From the NCBI GenBank assembly GCA_032433765.1, contig JAVIAB010000059.1:55438103-55502102 (forward strand): DNA of 64,000 bases. Reading direction: 5' to 3'. The position numbers and the translations under genes were made by a program. The notes below the pieces were generated by a model that saw only the letters and a list, made by a program, of their open reading frames with translations, did not search any database and was not told the DNA's origin. Numbering within the stretch: the stretch's first letter is position 1; every line of letters starts with the position of its first letter. Of the stretch, positions 22,141-32,545 are shown one piece after another. Source of the stretch: Megaustenia siamemsis (taxonomy: Eukaryota; Mollusca; Gastropoda; Stylommatophora; Ariophantidae).

Positions 22141-23222
22141 ATCATCTTCATCATCATCATCATCGAGTGCCGTCTCCGCAACGAAGGTTGGCTACCATGG
22201 AGCGCCATTCTGCTCTGTCTCTTGCTTTGATGGTGCAGGTTGCCATAGGCTGATTTGTTCATCTTTTGATGTTACTCGTCCATGTTAGTCTTGGTCTGCC
22301 TCTGCTACCTTGTATTTTCCCTCCAGGATTACTTTTAGTAGGCTGTTGTGTCTTTTAACATGGACCAAAAATCGCATTTGTCTTGTTTGAATTGTGTTTA
22401 GTAGTTCTCTTTTTATTTTATTTGTTTTAAAACTTCGTCGTTTGTTTTCTTTTCCTTCCATCCAATTCTACCTATTCTTCTATATATCCACATTTCAAAG
22501 GCTTTAATTCTCTGTTATGTTTTCTTGTCTAATGTCCATGTTTCTGCACCATATAGGAATATTGAGAAGATGCAACATTTTGCTATTCTTAGTTTTAGCC
22601 CTGGTGTTATTTGTTTTGCTGTTAGTATGTTCTTCATGACATTAACATTACTTTTTGCTATTCCTATTCTTTTATTTATTTCATTTGTACATTTTCCATC
22701 ACTGGTTATAGTATGTCCAAGGTAGTTGTAGTTTTGAACTGTCTCCAGGTCTATTCCTTCAATTTTGATATCCATTTGTGTGTTTTGAGTATTTCCTTTG
22801 TTTATGATCATAGTTTTAGTCTTTTTGATATTCATATCTAGTCCATATTTTTTGCTTATCATGTTCATTTCATTAAGTAATTGTTGTAGATCTTTAGGAT
22901 TTTCTGCTAATTGTATCATCAACATATCTTAGGTTATTGATTATATTTCAATTAATTTGTAAGCCTGGCATCTCAATGATGTTTTTAAATATTTGCTCAG
23001 TGTATAGATTGAACAAGCTTGGTGATAGGATGCATCCTTGTCTTACTCCTCTTTTTATATCAATGGGTGTAGAGTTCTTTTTGTTATATTTTATTATTGC
23101 TGTTTGCTCCCAGTATAGATTACATATTAGTCGTATGTCTATGTCATCTAGCTGTATCTCTTTTAGACATTCTATAAGTTGTTTGTGGTGTACTTTATCA
23201 AAAGCTTTGGTTTAGTGTATGA
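22141..23222 (-). mobile_element. Family-E RTE-like retrotransposon, reverse transcriptase part (E2)
   Basis: Reading in reverse: an RQGCILSP-like block near 23040 (palm B), a degraded catalytic box near 22920, then DMLMIQLAENPKDLQQLLNE and MNIKKTKTMIINKG, NYLGHTITSDGKCTNEINKR, LRIAKCCIFSIFLYGAETWT and FEMWIYRRIGRIGW. It ends in a non-coding tail with (atg)n. Stops follow DKKT and frames break upstream. It is the longest reverse transcriptase remnant of this family in the window. E1 and E2 lie in the same orientation about 400 bp apart. Confidence 0.9.
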
Positions 23223-23528
23223 AGCAGGCATATATTGGTTATGCAAAAAATGGACATAAAATGGGTTGCATTATTTTTTTTTAGGACGTCAGGATATTTC
23301 CTCTTCATTAACATTTATAGTTTCTGTTTCTAATAGCTTATTTAGATAGCAGACCTTATGTAACTTTTGGCAGCCCTGTATCTTAGTTCATTTTATCAGA
23401 ACAAAGGTTTATTTATATTAATGTTGATCTGTTCAGTCATGGATAGACAGAGTAGACATTACTGGCCACACTTTGTGCCGTCCTGCATATGTTGCTGCTT
23501 TTATTTTTCTCATGCCACAATCCTAACT
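23223..23528. other. Unique sequence
   Basis: No family recognised. It is AT-rich, with a T-run at 23270-23282. Confidence 0.4.
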
Positions 23529-23867
23529 TGGGAACCGCGATAGCTCAGTGATTAGTGAATTGGACAACAAAGGAAAAGTGGTAGGGTTCGATCCCAACTG
23601 CCGGCTTCCGGTTTCACCCAGCCTTAAATGAGTACCATTTATTTCTGGGAAAGTAAAGCGGCACGGGCGTTACCGACCACATTACCCCAAAAATCATGTG
23701 CTGAAGGTATGTAAAATTTATGGTCACTAACACCATATTCCCCATACGCCACTTGGCGTGACGGGTCACTAACACCATATTCCCTATACGCCACTTGGCG
23801 TGACGGGTCACTAACACCATATTCCCTATACGCCACTTGGTGTGACGGGGGTACTTTACTTTACTTT
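23529..23867 (+). mobile_element. SINE-1 copy with triplicated 3' module
   Basis: A-box gatagctcagtgattag and B-box gggttcgatccc are clear, followed by the regular body. The 42-bp 3' module that starts gtcactaacaccatatt and ends with the hairpin cgccacttggcgtgacgg is present three times in tandem at 23723-23848 (3 x 42 bp). Other copies have it once. The tail is actttactttac. Confidence 0.93.
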
Positions 23868-24414
23868 CAAGCTCAACTTAAGTCTCTAGGTCTAATTCCC
23901 TGGAAGATGATGTGGTGAACTGCGATGAGATTCTTTATTTCCTGGGTTTTGCTGGAGTAGTCCATTCTAGAGGCACAGCCGCTCTAGATCTTCTATGTCA
24001 ACATACCTTCAACATTTCCTGAACCCGCGTCTTCTAGAAAAGCAAAAAAATAAAAAAAAACGCTCTCCGTGTTCTGCGGTCTATACCGTCCGACTCGTTT
24101 ATATTTTGTTTGCTTTCCCTCTTTCGTGCATGGTTGCTCAACTTTTCTTTGTCGATTGTCTTTCCTCGAGCCTACTTCAAGGAAGGCCGCTGTGACTGTT
24201 TTCATTTTAAACTCTTCTGAGTAAGCGAGCTGTCTAATTCCATGTCCATGCTATCAATGGCATCATCAATATATTCTCTCCTGCTACTCTCGTTCCTGAA
24301 TGTTTCGTTACAGCATCCCATAATTTTGCGCAGGCGGATGACAAGAACTTCAACATTACTTTCTATTGGTCTTTATCACTCAATTCCATTGAGATCGTGA
24401 TTAGTAACTCATAG
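23868..24414. other. Unique sequence with a possible decayed coding tail on the minus strand
   Basis: On the minus strand a frame of about 48 codons ends at a stop at 24202-24204. It includes VEVLVIRLRKIMGCCNETF and SRREYIDDAIDSMDMELDSS. A shifted frame continues to 23993 with TVTAAFLEVGSRKDNRQRK. The residue composition looks protein-like, but I do not recognise the family. It could be a piece of a dead transposon or a host pseudogene. Confidence 0.35.
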
Positions 24415-24487
24415 CAAAACATTGATAAGAGAAGTAAAAATAGCAGACTTCGACTCCCTTACTGAGACCGATAAGCTGCCCACAAAA
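24415..24487 (+). mobile_element. Family-C C-terminal scrap
   Basis: The frame TLIREVKIADFDSLTETDKL matches the family-C stretch TLMREARAAGIGSLNEIELL at 20590-20650. Only about 70 bp remain. Confidence 0.65.
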
Positions 24488-24489
24488 TG

Positions 24490-24960
24490 AAATATGGAGA
24501 GGGTGTGGTGGTCACTCTGACTAGAAGTAAATCGTCAGCCTCTGAATAAAAATGTCACAGTTTCGAGTCCCGCAAGACGGTGGACTTTTTTTCTTTGATC
24601 GCGTGATTTCTTCGTGACTTCTCTCACTCCGGTCTCTGGGCATAGAGATTTGGGAATGTCCAGTCTGCAGTGACGCTATTCTGTTCTAAAGTCAAAGTCT
24701 AGAGAACCGAAATCAAGCCTTCTCGAATAATTTTGGGGAAAAACGAGTTTCTGTGCACTCTGCGATTGTTAAAGAATCTTGACAGTTAAAAGTTGCAAAG
24801 AGTTGGCCCCACGACCCTGTGTAAACAAAAACAAAGAGTTGGCCTCTCGGCCCTTATGTAAGCAAAGAGTTGACCCCACAGCCCTTAAGTAAGCAAAGAA
24901 TTGGCCCCCACGACCCTTGTATAAGCAAAGAGTTGGCCCCACGGCCCTGTGTAAAAAAAA
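24490..24960 (+). mobile_element. SINE-3 copy with short tail repeats
   Basis: It has a tRNA-like B-box (cagtttcgagtcccgc), then cttcgtgacttctc and ccggtctctgggca, a longer middle, a motif ttgttaaagaatcttgacag, and four to five tail units of about 38 bp beginning caaagagttggcc. The same block order (tttcgaatccc, ttcgtgacttt, ctggtctctgggta ... cgcacgttaaagaac..ggcagtt) flanks the 50.4-54.3-kb satellites, which defines a dispersed family. Confidence 0.75.
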
Positions 24961-25727
24961 AGAAATAATGGAATGATGTAAGACCCTGGAAGGATGTAAG
25001 ATGCCACACTGCGAGTGATGTGAGACCGCACTGGGAGGATGTAAGATGCCACACTGCGAGTGATGTGAGACCGCACTGGGAGGATGTAAGATGCCACACT
25101 GCGAGTGATGTGAGACCGCACTGGGAGGATGTAAGATGCCACACTGCGAGTGATGTGAGACCGCACTGGGAGGATGTAAGATGCCACACTGCGAGTGATG
25201 TGAGACCGCACTGGGAGGATGTAAGATGCCACACTGCGAGTGATGTGAGACCGCACTGGGAGGATGTAAGATGCCACACTACGAGTGATGTAAGACGGCA
25301 CTGGAAGGATGTAAGATGCCACACTGCGAGTGATATGAGACCGCACCGGAAGGATGTAATATGCCACACTGCGAGTGATATGAGACCGCACTGGAAGGAT
25401 GTAATATGCCACACTGCGAGTGATATGAGACCGCACTGGAAGGATGTAATATGCCACACTGCGAGTGATATGAGACCGCACTGGAAGGATGTAATATGCC
25501 ACACTGCGAGTGATATGAGACCGCACTGGAAGGATGTAATATGCCACACTGCGAGTGATATGAGACCGCTCTGGAAGGATGTAATATGCCACACTGCGAG
25601 TGATATGAGACCGCACCGGAAGGATGTAATATGCCACACTGCGAGTGATGTGAGACGGCACTGGAAGGATGTAATATGCCACACTGCGAGTGATATGAGA
25701 CGGCACTGGAAGGATATAAGATGTAAG
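24961..25727. repeat. 45-bp minisatellite
   Basis: About 17 copies of a 45-bp unit gatgtgagaccgcactggg + aggatgtaagatgccacac + tgcgagt. The left half has gatgtgag..gatgtaag and the right half gatatgag..gatgtaat, in two homogeneous blocks. Open frames exist on both strands because the unit is 15 codons long. It abuts the SINE-3 tail. Confidence 0.96.
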
Positions 25728-26073
25728 CGAAGTACAGATTAACGAATATGCTTTCATTAAATAATACAATTTTCCATTATATCTCTTGCAGGACTTTGCA
25801 GATTAAATTGCTATGATGGCGTAAATCATGACTAAAGAGTGTTACAATGAGACTTGCATCTCCTGCAGCTTGCTAGTTAGACACACTCATGAATCGTGTT
25901 GCCGTTCTACAAGCTCACTTTTAATTCGTGGGTTAACGAAGCTACGTCATAACGATGCAACGTCAACAATTACTGTACACCTAATTAAAACGTACAGTAA
26001 TGCAGTTCGAATTAACATAACTTTTGTTGTAAGCATGACGAAAATAAAAAGCCCATTTAGACAGCTGGTGCTT
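25728..26073 (-). other. Putative 3' UTR side of the BarH-like exon
   Basis: Non-repetitive sequence downstream, in the minus direction, of the BarH-like stop codon. A minus-strand ATTAAA (variant polyadenylation signal) is present near 25920. No canonical AATAAA was found before the 45-bp array. Calling this a 3' UTR rests only on position. Confidence 0.4.
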
Positions 26074-26335
26074 TCAATGTGGTGGTGGTGGTAATGGTGG
26101 GACTTGATCCTGCACGTTGTGAAGAAGCATGCGCGGAACCACAGGTCTGGCCATAGGAAGTGACGTAACTCCGTGTCTGTAGTAGAGAGAATCCATGTTG
26201 GACAGAAGGGCAGCGGCGTGGGGGTGGTAGGAGGCCCAATACGGGTTCGTTTGCAGCATTCTCTGAACAGCCGCATAATTCCCCGCCTCAGCCAGGAGCT
26301 CCAGTCCTACTGCTGTTTGCCTTTTCCACTTTGTT
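26074..26335 (-). CDS. barhl: Terminal exon of a BarH-like (BARHL class) homeobox gene
   Basis: The product would be a homeodomain transcription factor of the Bar class, acting in the nucleus. In animals these factors specify neural and sensory cells. This exon encodes the last 86 residues. It starts with [20 protein letters not shown], the end of homeodomain helix 3 plus the Bar-class extension. It continues [13 protein letters not shown], a middle with [13 protein letters not shown], the conserved [13 protein letters not shown] block, and a proline-rich end PPLPPPPH before TGA at 26074-26076. The last two blocks match the layout of vertebrate BARHL1/2 C-termini (…QRPLVPR.LIHG…). Upstream lies a strong acceptor (pyrimidine tract, then cccattcag). 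The exon opens with one base of a split codon (phase 2), consistent with an intron after the homeodomain Asn-Arg-Arg. Frame and stop are intact. The upstream exons were not found in the window. Confidence 0.92.
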
Positions 26336-26350
26336 CTGAATGGGAAGAAA
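26336..26350 (-). promoter_or_regulatory. Splice acceptor of the BarH-like last exon
   Basis: On the minus strand, ttatttcttcccattcag directly precedes the exon. The pyrimidine-rich tract extends to about 26365. The open frame runs on through the acceptor into the intron only because the intronic repeat happens to lack stops. Confidence 0.85.
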
Positions 26351-26383
26351 TAAGCAAAAAATTGTGTAATAAAATATTGAAAT

Positions 26384-26785
26384 AGTAATACAAGAAGCGT
26401 AACATAAATAACAATACAGCAAGGAACATAACTATAAATAATAGTAATACGAGGAACATAACTATAAATAATAGTAATACAAGGAACATAACTATAAATA
26501 ATAGTAATACGAGGAACATAACTATAAATAATAGTAATACAAGGAACATAACTATAAATAATAGTAATACGAGGAACATAACTATAAATAATAGTAATAC
26601 GAGGAACATAACTATAAATAATAGTAATACGAGGAACATAACTATAAATAATAGTAATACGAGGAACATAACTATAAATAATAGTAATACGAGGAACATA
26701 ACTATAAATAATAGTAATACGAGGAACATAACTATAAATAATAGTAATACGAGGAACATAACTATAAATAATAGTAATAGAGCAA
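26384..26785. repeat. 30-bp minisatellite in the BarH-like intron
   Basis: About 13 copies of agtaatacgaggaac + ataactataaataat, most identical, with an acaagg subtype in the left part. It starts about 50 bp from the splice acceptor. Diverged units continue to about 27060 (aataacaat, aagcaacataac). Confidence 0.96.
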
Positions 26786-27060
26786 CGTACCATAGATAAC
26801 AGTAAAACAAGCAAAACAGCAATAAATAATAGAAATACCATCAACATAACAACATAAATAATAGTACTTCAAGCAACATAACACAAATAATAACAAATAT
26901 AACAAGCAATGTACCGATAATAATATTGTCACACGCAACATAACAATAAGCAATAGCAATAAATACAGATAATATTAAATAATAGTATTACAAGCAACAT
27001 AACAGTAAATAATAGTAATGCATGCAATATAACATAAATAATAACAATGAAAGCAATTGT

Positions 27061-27432
27061 AAATGTAAAAACATCGTGAATGTATTACTTGATTGTTTAC
27101 ATACAAAACAAAAATGTAGATATAGAATTGTATGAAGCAGATTTACTATAAAGGAGATAGTACAATATCATAAGCGTTATGGACTTCCGTGGAATATGGG
27201 AACCTGACAATAGAATCACGATGATTGAATTTGTAAAGAAAAAAAAGGAAATTAATGTAGGTAATAATTTAGTATGCTGTTACCAATAAACCTATAGCCT
27301 CATCAGCCGCAGCCATTAAGTTGCAAGTTGTGTCGAGAATTCTTCCACCAACATTTATCATTAAAAAGTCAGTCTGTATTTAAGAGATAACACCGTAAAG
27401 TGTCATTTTAAAAATGAGTTTGTATTATATAC
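27061..27432. other. Unique AT-rich sequence
   Basis: No gene or repeat recognised. Confidence 0.4.
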
Positions 27433-27445
27433 ACATGAGAGTGAG

Positions 27446-27698
27446 GAGCCGCAACAGCTCAGTGGTTAGTGAACTGGGCTACAAAGGACAAGAGGTAGGG
27501 TTCGATCTCACCCGACGTTCACCCAGCCTTAAATGGGTACCGGATTTTTTTCTGGAAAAGTAAAGCGACACGGGCGTAGTACCGACCACATTACCCAAAT
27601 AATCAAGTGCCGAGGGTCGGTAAATTGTATGGTAACTAACACCATATTCACTATACGCCACTTGGCGTGACGGGGGTACTTTACTTTTTTTACTTTTT
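27446..27698 (+). mobile_element. SINE-1 copy with 13-bp TSD
   Basis: Head gagccgcaacagctcagtgg, B-box gggttcgatctc, body cagccttaaatgggtaccgg, 3' hairpin acgccacttggcgtgacgg and tail tactttactttttttac. The target duplication acatgagagtgag lies at 27433-27445 and 27699-27711. The B-box has one substitution (ctc for ccc). Confidence 0.95.
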
Positions 27699-27984
27699 AC
27701 ATGAGAGTGAGATAAGTGGTTTTCAGTTGCAAGATATGGTTTTCAGTTATTTTTATGAAATGTCTTATTGTACGAAAAAATAATATGATAATGTGGTCTC
27801 AATTGATGTTATTACAGTCGATCAGGTCTGGTACAATATGTGCTACTTGATGAACAGTTTAATAGGTAAGACAGGAAACAATTATAACATCCGCAATTGA
27901 AATGAACGAATTTGTTTCCATTGATATCATCATCAAGTGTCATGCTATGTGGTGCCTATAAATAACTTCAGCGGCAACGATCTC

Positions 27985-29010
27985 GTCACCATCATCATCA
28001 CCATTATCAATATCATCCTCATCATTAGTATCACCATCATTATCATTATAAATATCACCATCATTATCATTATAAATATCACCATCATTATCATTATAAA
28101 TATCACCATCATTATCATTATAAATATCACCATCATTATCATTATAAATATCACCATCATTATCATTATACATATCACCATCATTATCATTATAAATATC
28201 ACCCTCAGCATCATGACAAAAATATCACCATCATCATCATTATAAATATCACCATCATTATCATTATAAATATCACCATCATCATCATTATAAATATCAC
28301 CATCATCCTTATTATAAAAATCACCATCATTATCATTATAAATATCACCCTCACCATCATTATAAATATCACCATCATCATCATTATCACCTTCATTATC
28401 ATTATCACCTTCATTATCATTATAAATATCACCATCATCATCATTATCACCTTCATTATCATTATAAATATCACCATCATCATCACTTTCATTATCATTA
28501 TCACCATCATTATCATTATAAATATAACCATCATTATCATTATAAATATCACCCTCACCATCATTATAAATATCACCATCATCATCATTATAAATATCAC
28601 CCTCACCATCATTATAAATATCACCATCATCAACACTATCACCTTCATCATCATTATCACCTTCATTATCATTATAAATATCACCATCATCATCACTTTC
28701 ATTATCATTATCACCATCATTATCATTATAAATATCATCATCATTATCATTATAAATATCACCCTCACCATCATTATAAATATCACCATCATTATCATTA
28801 TAAATATCACCCTCACCATCATTATAAATATCACCATCATTATCATTATAAATATCACCCTCACCATCATTATAAATATCACCATCATTATCATTATAAA
28901 TATCACCCTCACCATCATTATAAATATCACCATCATTATCATTATAAATATCACCCTCACCATCATTATAAATATCACCATCATCATCATTATCACCTTC
29001 ATTATCATTG
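27985..29010. repeat. 24-bp minisatellite built on (ATC/ATT)n
   Basis: About 42 units of atatcaccatcattatcattataa, with variants ccctcaccatcattataa and cttcattatc. It is probably a microsatellite that acquired a longer period. The right half shows an alternation of cccTCACC and CATTATC units (48-bp higher order), clear at 28740-28970. Long frames on both strands (DGDIYNDN and similar) are not genes. Confidence 0.95.
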
Positions 29011-29094
29011 TTTAGATTTTTCTTGTTGGAATCCGATTCCTATGACAGCTGCTATGACTGTGTCTCTGTCCTGCGTGTGATGTTCAGCTACTGA

Positions 29095-29595
29095 AGCAAT
29101 CAGTCTAATCTCAACTGGGATATCCTGCATCAACTTTCACCCAATCAATCCAATCTCAACTGGGATATCCTGCATCAACTTTCACCCAATGAATCCAATC
29201 TCAACTGGGATATCCTGCATCAACTTTCACCCAATCAATCCAAGCTCAACTGGGATATCCTGCATCAACTTTCACTAAATCAATCCAAGCTCAACCGGGA
29301 TATCCTGCATCAACTTTCACCCAATCAATCCAAGCTCAACTGGGATATCCTGCATCAACTTTCACCCAATCAATCCAAGCTCAACTGGGATATCCTGCAG
29401 CAACTTTCACCCAATCAATCCAAGCTCAAATGGGATATCCTGCAGCAACTTTCACCCAATCAATCCAAGCTCAAATGGGATATCCTGCAGCAACTTTCAC
29501 CCAATCAATCCAAGCTCAAATGGGATATCCTGCAGCAACTTTCACCCAATCAATCCAAGCTCAACTGGGCTATCCTGCAGCAACTTTCATTTCTG
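29095..29595. repeat. 45-bp minisatellite
   Basis: About 11 copies of tcctgca(t/g)caactttcaccc + aatcaatccaa + (t/g)ctcaa(c/a)tgggata. The gcagcaac and ctcaaatggg variants are concentrated at the right end. It gives a 15-residue repeat in one frame, without start or exon context. Confidence 0.95.
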
Positions 29596-30007
29596 GCAAA
29601 ACTGACCCGTTTTTTTTATGTTTTCGCTGTCCATGTTAATCTGATTATATTTCTGTAACACTTACATTCACCTTCCACTGGTACCATATTCAGCTATCTA
29701 ATGACTGTCCATGTTTCACAGCATACGTTGCTATGAGTTAAATACAGGTTTTTAAAAACGTAATAAGTTATGCTGATATATCAGATCCTTTCACATGTTG
29801 TGCTGTCGTTTTAATATATCCATAGCAATGTTCAGCCTTATTTTGGAAAAAAGTGCTAAGCTTCAAATATTTGAACACAATAATAACATTAGACCGAAGA
29901 TGCACCACATAAATAAAAAGCAGAATAACACAGGTCAGATTATCATTCCAGAAAATGAAAAACGGCTTTGTGGAACAAGTCTATATCAATAGAAGTGAGA
30001 AAGAGAG
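29596..30007. other. Unique sequence
   Basis: AT-rich. The last 100 bp may be the eroded upstream part of the RTE-B copy. No gene is called. Confidence 0.4.
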
Positions 30008-30440
30008 TTCATCGTTGCTAATTAGAGCCAATTCTGACCTATGGAAGCAAATCATGGACAATTGACAAACAATTTAAAAGGCGATTAGAGGCCACATAGA
30101 TTACATTTCTCAGAAGAATGTTGAAAGTTCCCTCGACAGTTAAAAAGACCAAAGAGGAAATTCTTAAAGAGGCCAACACAAAAAGGGAGCTCTTAAAAAA
30201 CATCGAAAAGAAACAATCAACATCTTTCGGACATCATGAGAAGAGGAAAGTTGGAATACTTGGTTACAACTGGCAAAATTCAGAGAAAGAGAGATCGCGG
30301 ACGACAAAGAGAGAAGGTACTAGACAACTTGGTGTCATGGAATGGAAACCCGTCAACAACGGAATTGATTCAATGCACTGTAGATAGAAAATTATGGAAG
30401 GACATGATCGCTTATGCCAACTGGTATGACACATGATGAT
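30008..30440 (+). mobile_element. RTE-B 3' fragment (best copy)
   Basis: Frames give LRRMLKVPSTVKKTKEEILK, EANTKRELLKNIEKKQSTSF, then after a frameshift MRRGKLEYLVTTGKIQRKRD, RGRQREKVLDNLVSWNGNPS and LWKDMIAYANWYDT-stop, with a gatgatg end. It is RTE-like but distinct from RTE-A (RGRQREKVLD versus RGKQREKIPD). A stop upstream (ATxIT) and one frameshift make it inactive. Confidence 0.87.
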
Positions 30441-31065
30441 GTTCACTACTTACATTAAAGTGATATTACACAACTCTCAGCGCCAATTATAGAGATCGTC
30501 CGTGTTCTGCCGGGGCGCGAAAGGGGAGTAAATAATTGTAGCTCTGTTCCCTAACAGGCATGTTCGTAAGAGGTGGCTAAGAGGGCTAGGCATGGGGCTG
30601 GCTATCCTTTACTGTAAAAAAAAAAAAAAAGCCACAAAAACTTCACAAACATGCACAGGTCAAAGAAAAGAAGAAAAGTAAATTCGCCATCCAGGAAAGA
30701 TAATAACTTCCTGTTTTAAGAGATGTATGACGCAGTCTGGAGAAAGTCGCATGGAGTCTGGCGTGTCAACTCACCTTTTATTCTTGGAGACGACAGATGG
30801 AAGCAGAGATGATGATGATGGGGATGACATGGAATGATCTTAAATGAATGATAAGAAACAGAACGGCTTGGAAAGTGTTTGCTGAAGAACTATGCTCCAC
30901 GGGGAGCTGAAAGAAAGAAGGAGAACAATTATTGAGGTGGATGTAAACGATGTATTATCATCTGTGCCAATATTTCAGCCTTTGGCTTGACCGATGTTTT
31001 CACAATTGTCTTGCTATATAAGATTATTGTTCTCTTTGTTTCTTCAACGCTTTATATTTTTCTGT
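30441..31065. other. Unique sequence
   Basis: No gene is called. On the minus strand, 30775-30906 is bordered by an acceptor-like ttctttctttcag and a donor-like aaaaggtgagttg, but all three frames contain stops. A non-coding exon cannot be excluded. An A-run lies at 30617-30632. Confidence 0.4.
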
Positions 31066-31330
31066 TGTGCGGCTAAAACCACTGTCCCGCTAGCTGAACA
31101 GCCGGCGTATGGTGTTCGAAGCCCGCGGTAGACAGAAAGAATTTCCTCTATCGGAGGTGAAATAAAAATCCTGAGTCTCACACGTCGTGGCGACTGCTTG
31201 ACCAAGCGGCCTTTATCCCTCGGGTTCTATCGTAGCGCCCCCCCCCCCCCCCCCCCGACATACACCAGCAATGGTGCTATGTGTCGTAAAGATAGTCTTT
31301 TTTAAAATCGCTTTTACCAGATACTGTTTT
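31066..31330 (+). mobile_element. SINE-4-like copy with poly-C run
   Basis: A tRNA-like head (gctagctgaacagccgg, then ggtgttcgaagcccgcgg) precedes cgtggcgactgcttg, agcggcctttatccc and cgtaaagatag, in the same block order as at 13765-14013. A run of about 20 C follows at 31236-31257. Confidence 0.7.
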
Positions 31331-31366
31331 CTAATACAATGGCATATAGTTTTGTTTGACATTTTC

Positions 31367-31398
31367 ACCCCCCCCCCCCCCCCCCCCACCCCCCCCAT
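31367..31398. repeat. Poly-C tract
   Basis: About 30 bases of almost pure C with one A. It is a second such tract within 130 bp. Assembly or base-calling error is possible here. Confidence 0.85.
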
Positions 31399-31499
31399 AA
31401 AAAAAAACGTTCGCGTGTGCGAGATGAATAGTTGAGAGATGAACAATCAGGTTTTAGGAAGAACAGATCATGTGCTGATCAAATAACTACTACACGTGT

Positions 31500-32545
31500 A
31501 ATAGTTAATAATAGTTGTAGAGTTTATGAAGTCAGCCGCCCAACAACTAAGCTAGAGCGGTCAGTGACTCCGTGCGTCAGGGTATGAATAGAGTACAGTT
31601 GATGGAGGCAGCCGTCCAACAACTGAGCTAGAGCGGTCAGTGACTCCGTGTTTCAGGGTCTGAATAGAGTAGAGTTGATTAAGGCAGCCGTCCAACAACT
31701 GAGCTAGACCGGTCAGTGACTCCGTGTTTCAGGGTCTGAACAGAGCAGAGTTGATGAAGGCAGCCGTCCAACAACTGAGCTAGACCGGTCAGTGACTCCG
31801 TGTTTCAGGGTCTGAATAGAGAAGAGTTGATGAAGGCAGCCGTCCAACAACTGAGCTAGATCGGTCAGTGACTCCGTTTTTCAGGGTCTGAATAGAGTAG
31901 AATTGATGAAGGCAACCGTCCAACAACTGAGCTAGACCGGTCAGTGACTCCGTGTTTCAGGGTCTGAACAGAGCAGAGTTGATGGAGGCAGCCGTCCAAC
32001 AACTGAGCTAGACCGGTCAGTGACTCCGTGTTTCAGGGTCTGAATAGAGAAGAGTTGATGAAGGCAGCCGTCCAACAACTGAGCTAGATCGGTCAGTGAC
32101 TCCGTTTTTCAGGGTCTGAATAGAGTAGAATTGATGAAGGCAACCGTCCAACAACTGAGCTAGAGCGGTCAGTGACTCCGTGTTTCAGTGTCTGAATAGA
32201 GAAGAGTTGATGAAGGCAACCGTCCAACAACTGAGCTAGAGCGGTCAGTGACTCCGTGCGTCAGGGTGTGAATAGAGTAGAGTTGATAAAGGCAGCCGTC
32301 CAACAACTGAGCTAGAGCGGTCAATGACTCCGTGCGTCAGGATCTGAATTGATAAGAGTTGATGAAGACAACCGTCCAACAACTGAGCTAGAGCGGTCAG
32401 TGACTCCGTGTTTCAGGGTCTGAACAGAGCAGAGTTGATGAAGGCATCTGTCCAACAACTGAGCTAGACCTGTCAGTGACTCCGTTTTTCAGGGTCTGAA
32501 CAGAGCAGAGTTGATGAAGGCATCTGTCCAACAACTGAGCAAGAG
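31500..32545. repeat. 77-bp minisatellite
   Basis: About 13.5 copies of a 77-bp unit containing gatgaaggcagccgtccaac, aactgagctaga(c/g)cggtc and agtgactccgtgtttcaggg. A two-unit pattern (31740-31915) reappears at 31970-32150, so the array contains a nested duplication. Confidence 0.95.

Noticed and set aside
25020..25742. Frames of 240-294 codons on both strands
   Set aside because: They come from a 45-bp repeat (15 codons), with no homologous protein and no start context.
26336..26847. N-terminal extension of the BarH-like frame (a repeated [14 protein letters not shown] sequence)
   Set aside because: It reads through the splice acceptor into the intronic 30-bp repeat. The real exon starts at 26335.
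27985..29010. CRISPR-like regular repeats
   Set aside because: Direct tandem units of 24 bp without unique spacers. This is a minisatellite in a eukaryotic genome. The same reasoning excludes CRISPR for all other arrays here.
30775..30906. Possible internal exon of the BarH-like gene on the minus strand, with good-looking acceptor and donor
   Set aside because: All three frames have stop codons and no homeodomain residues appear. It could at most be a non-coding exon.
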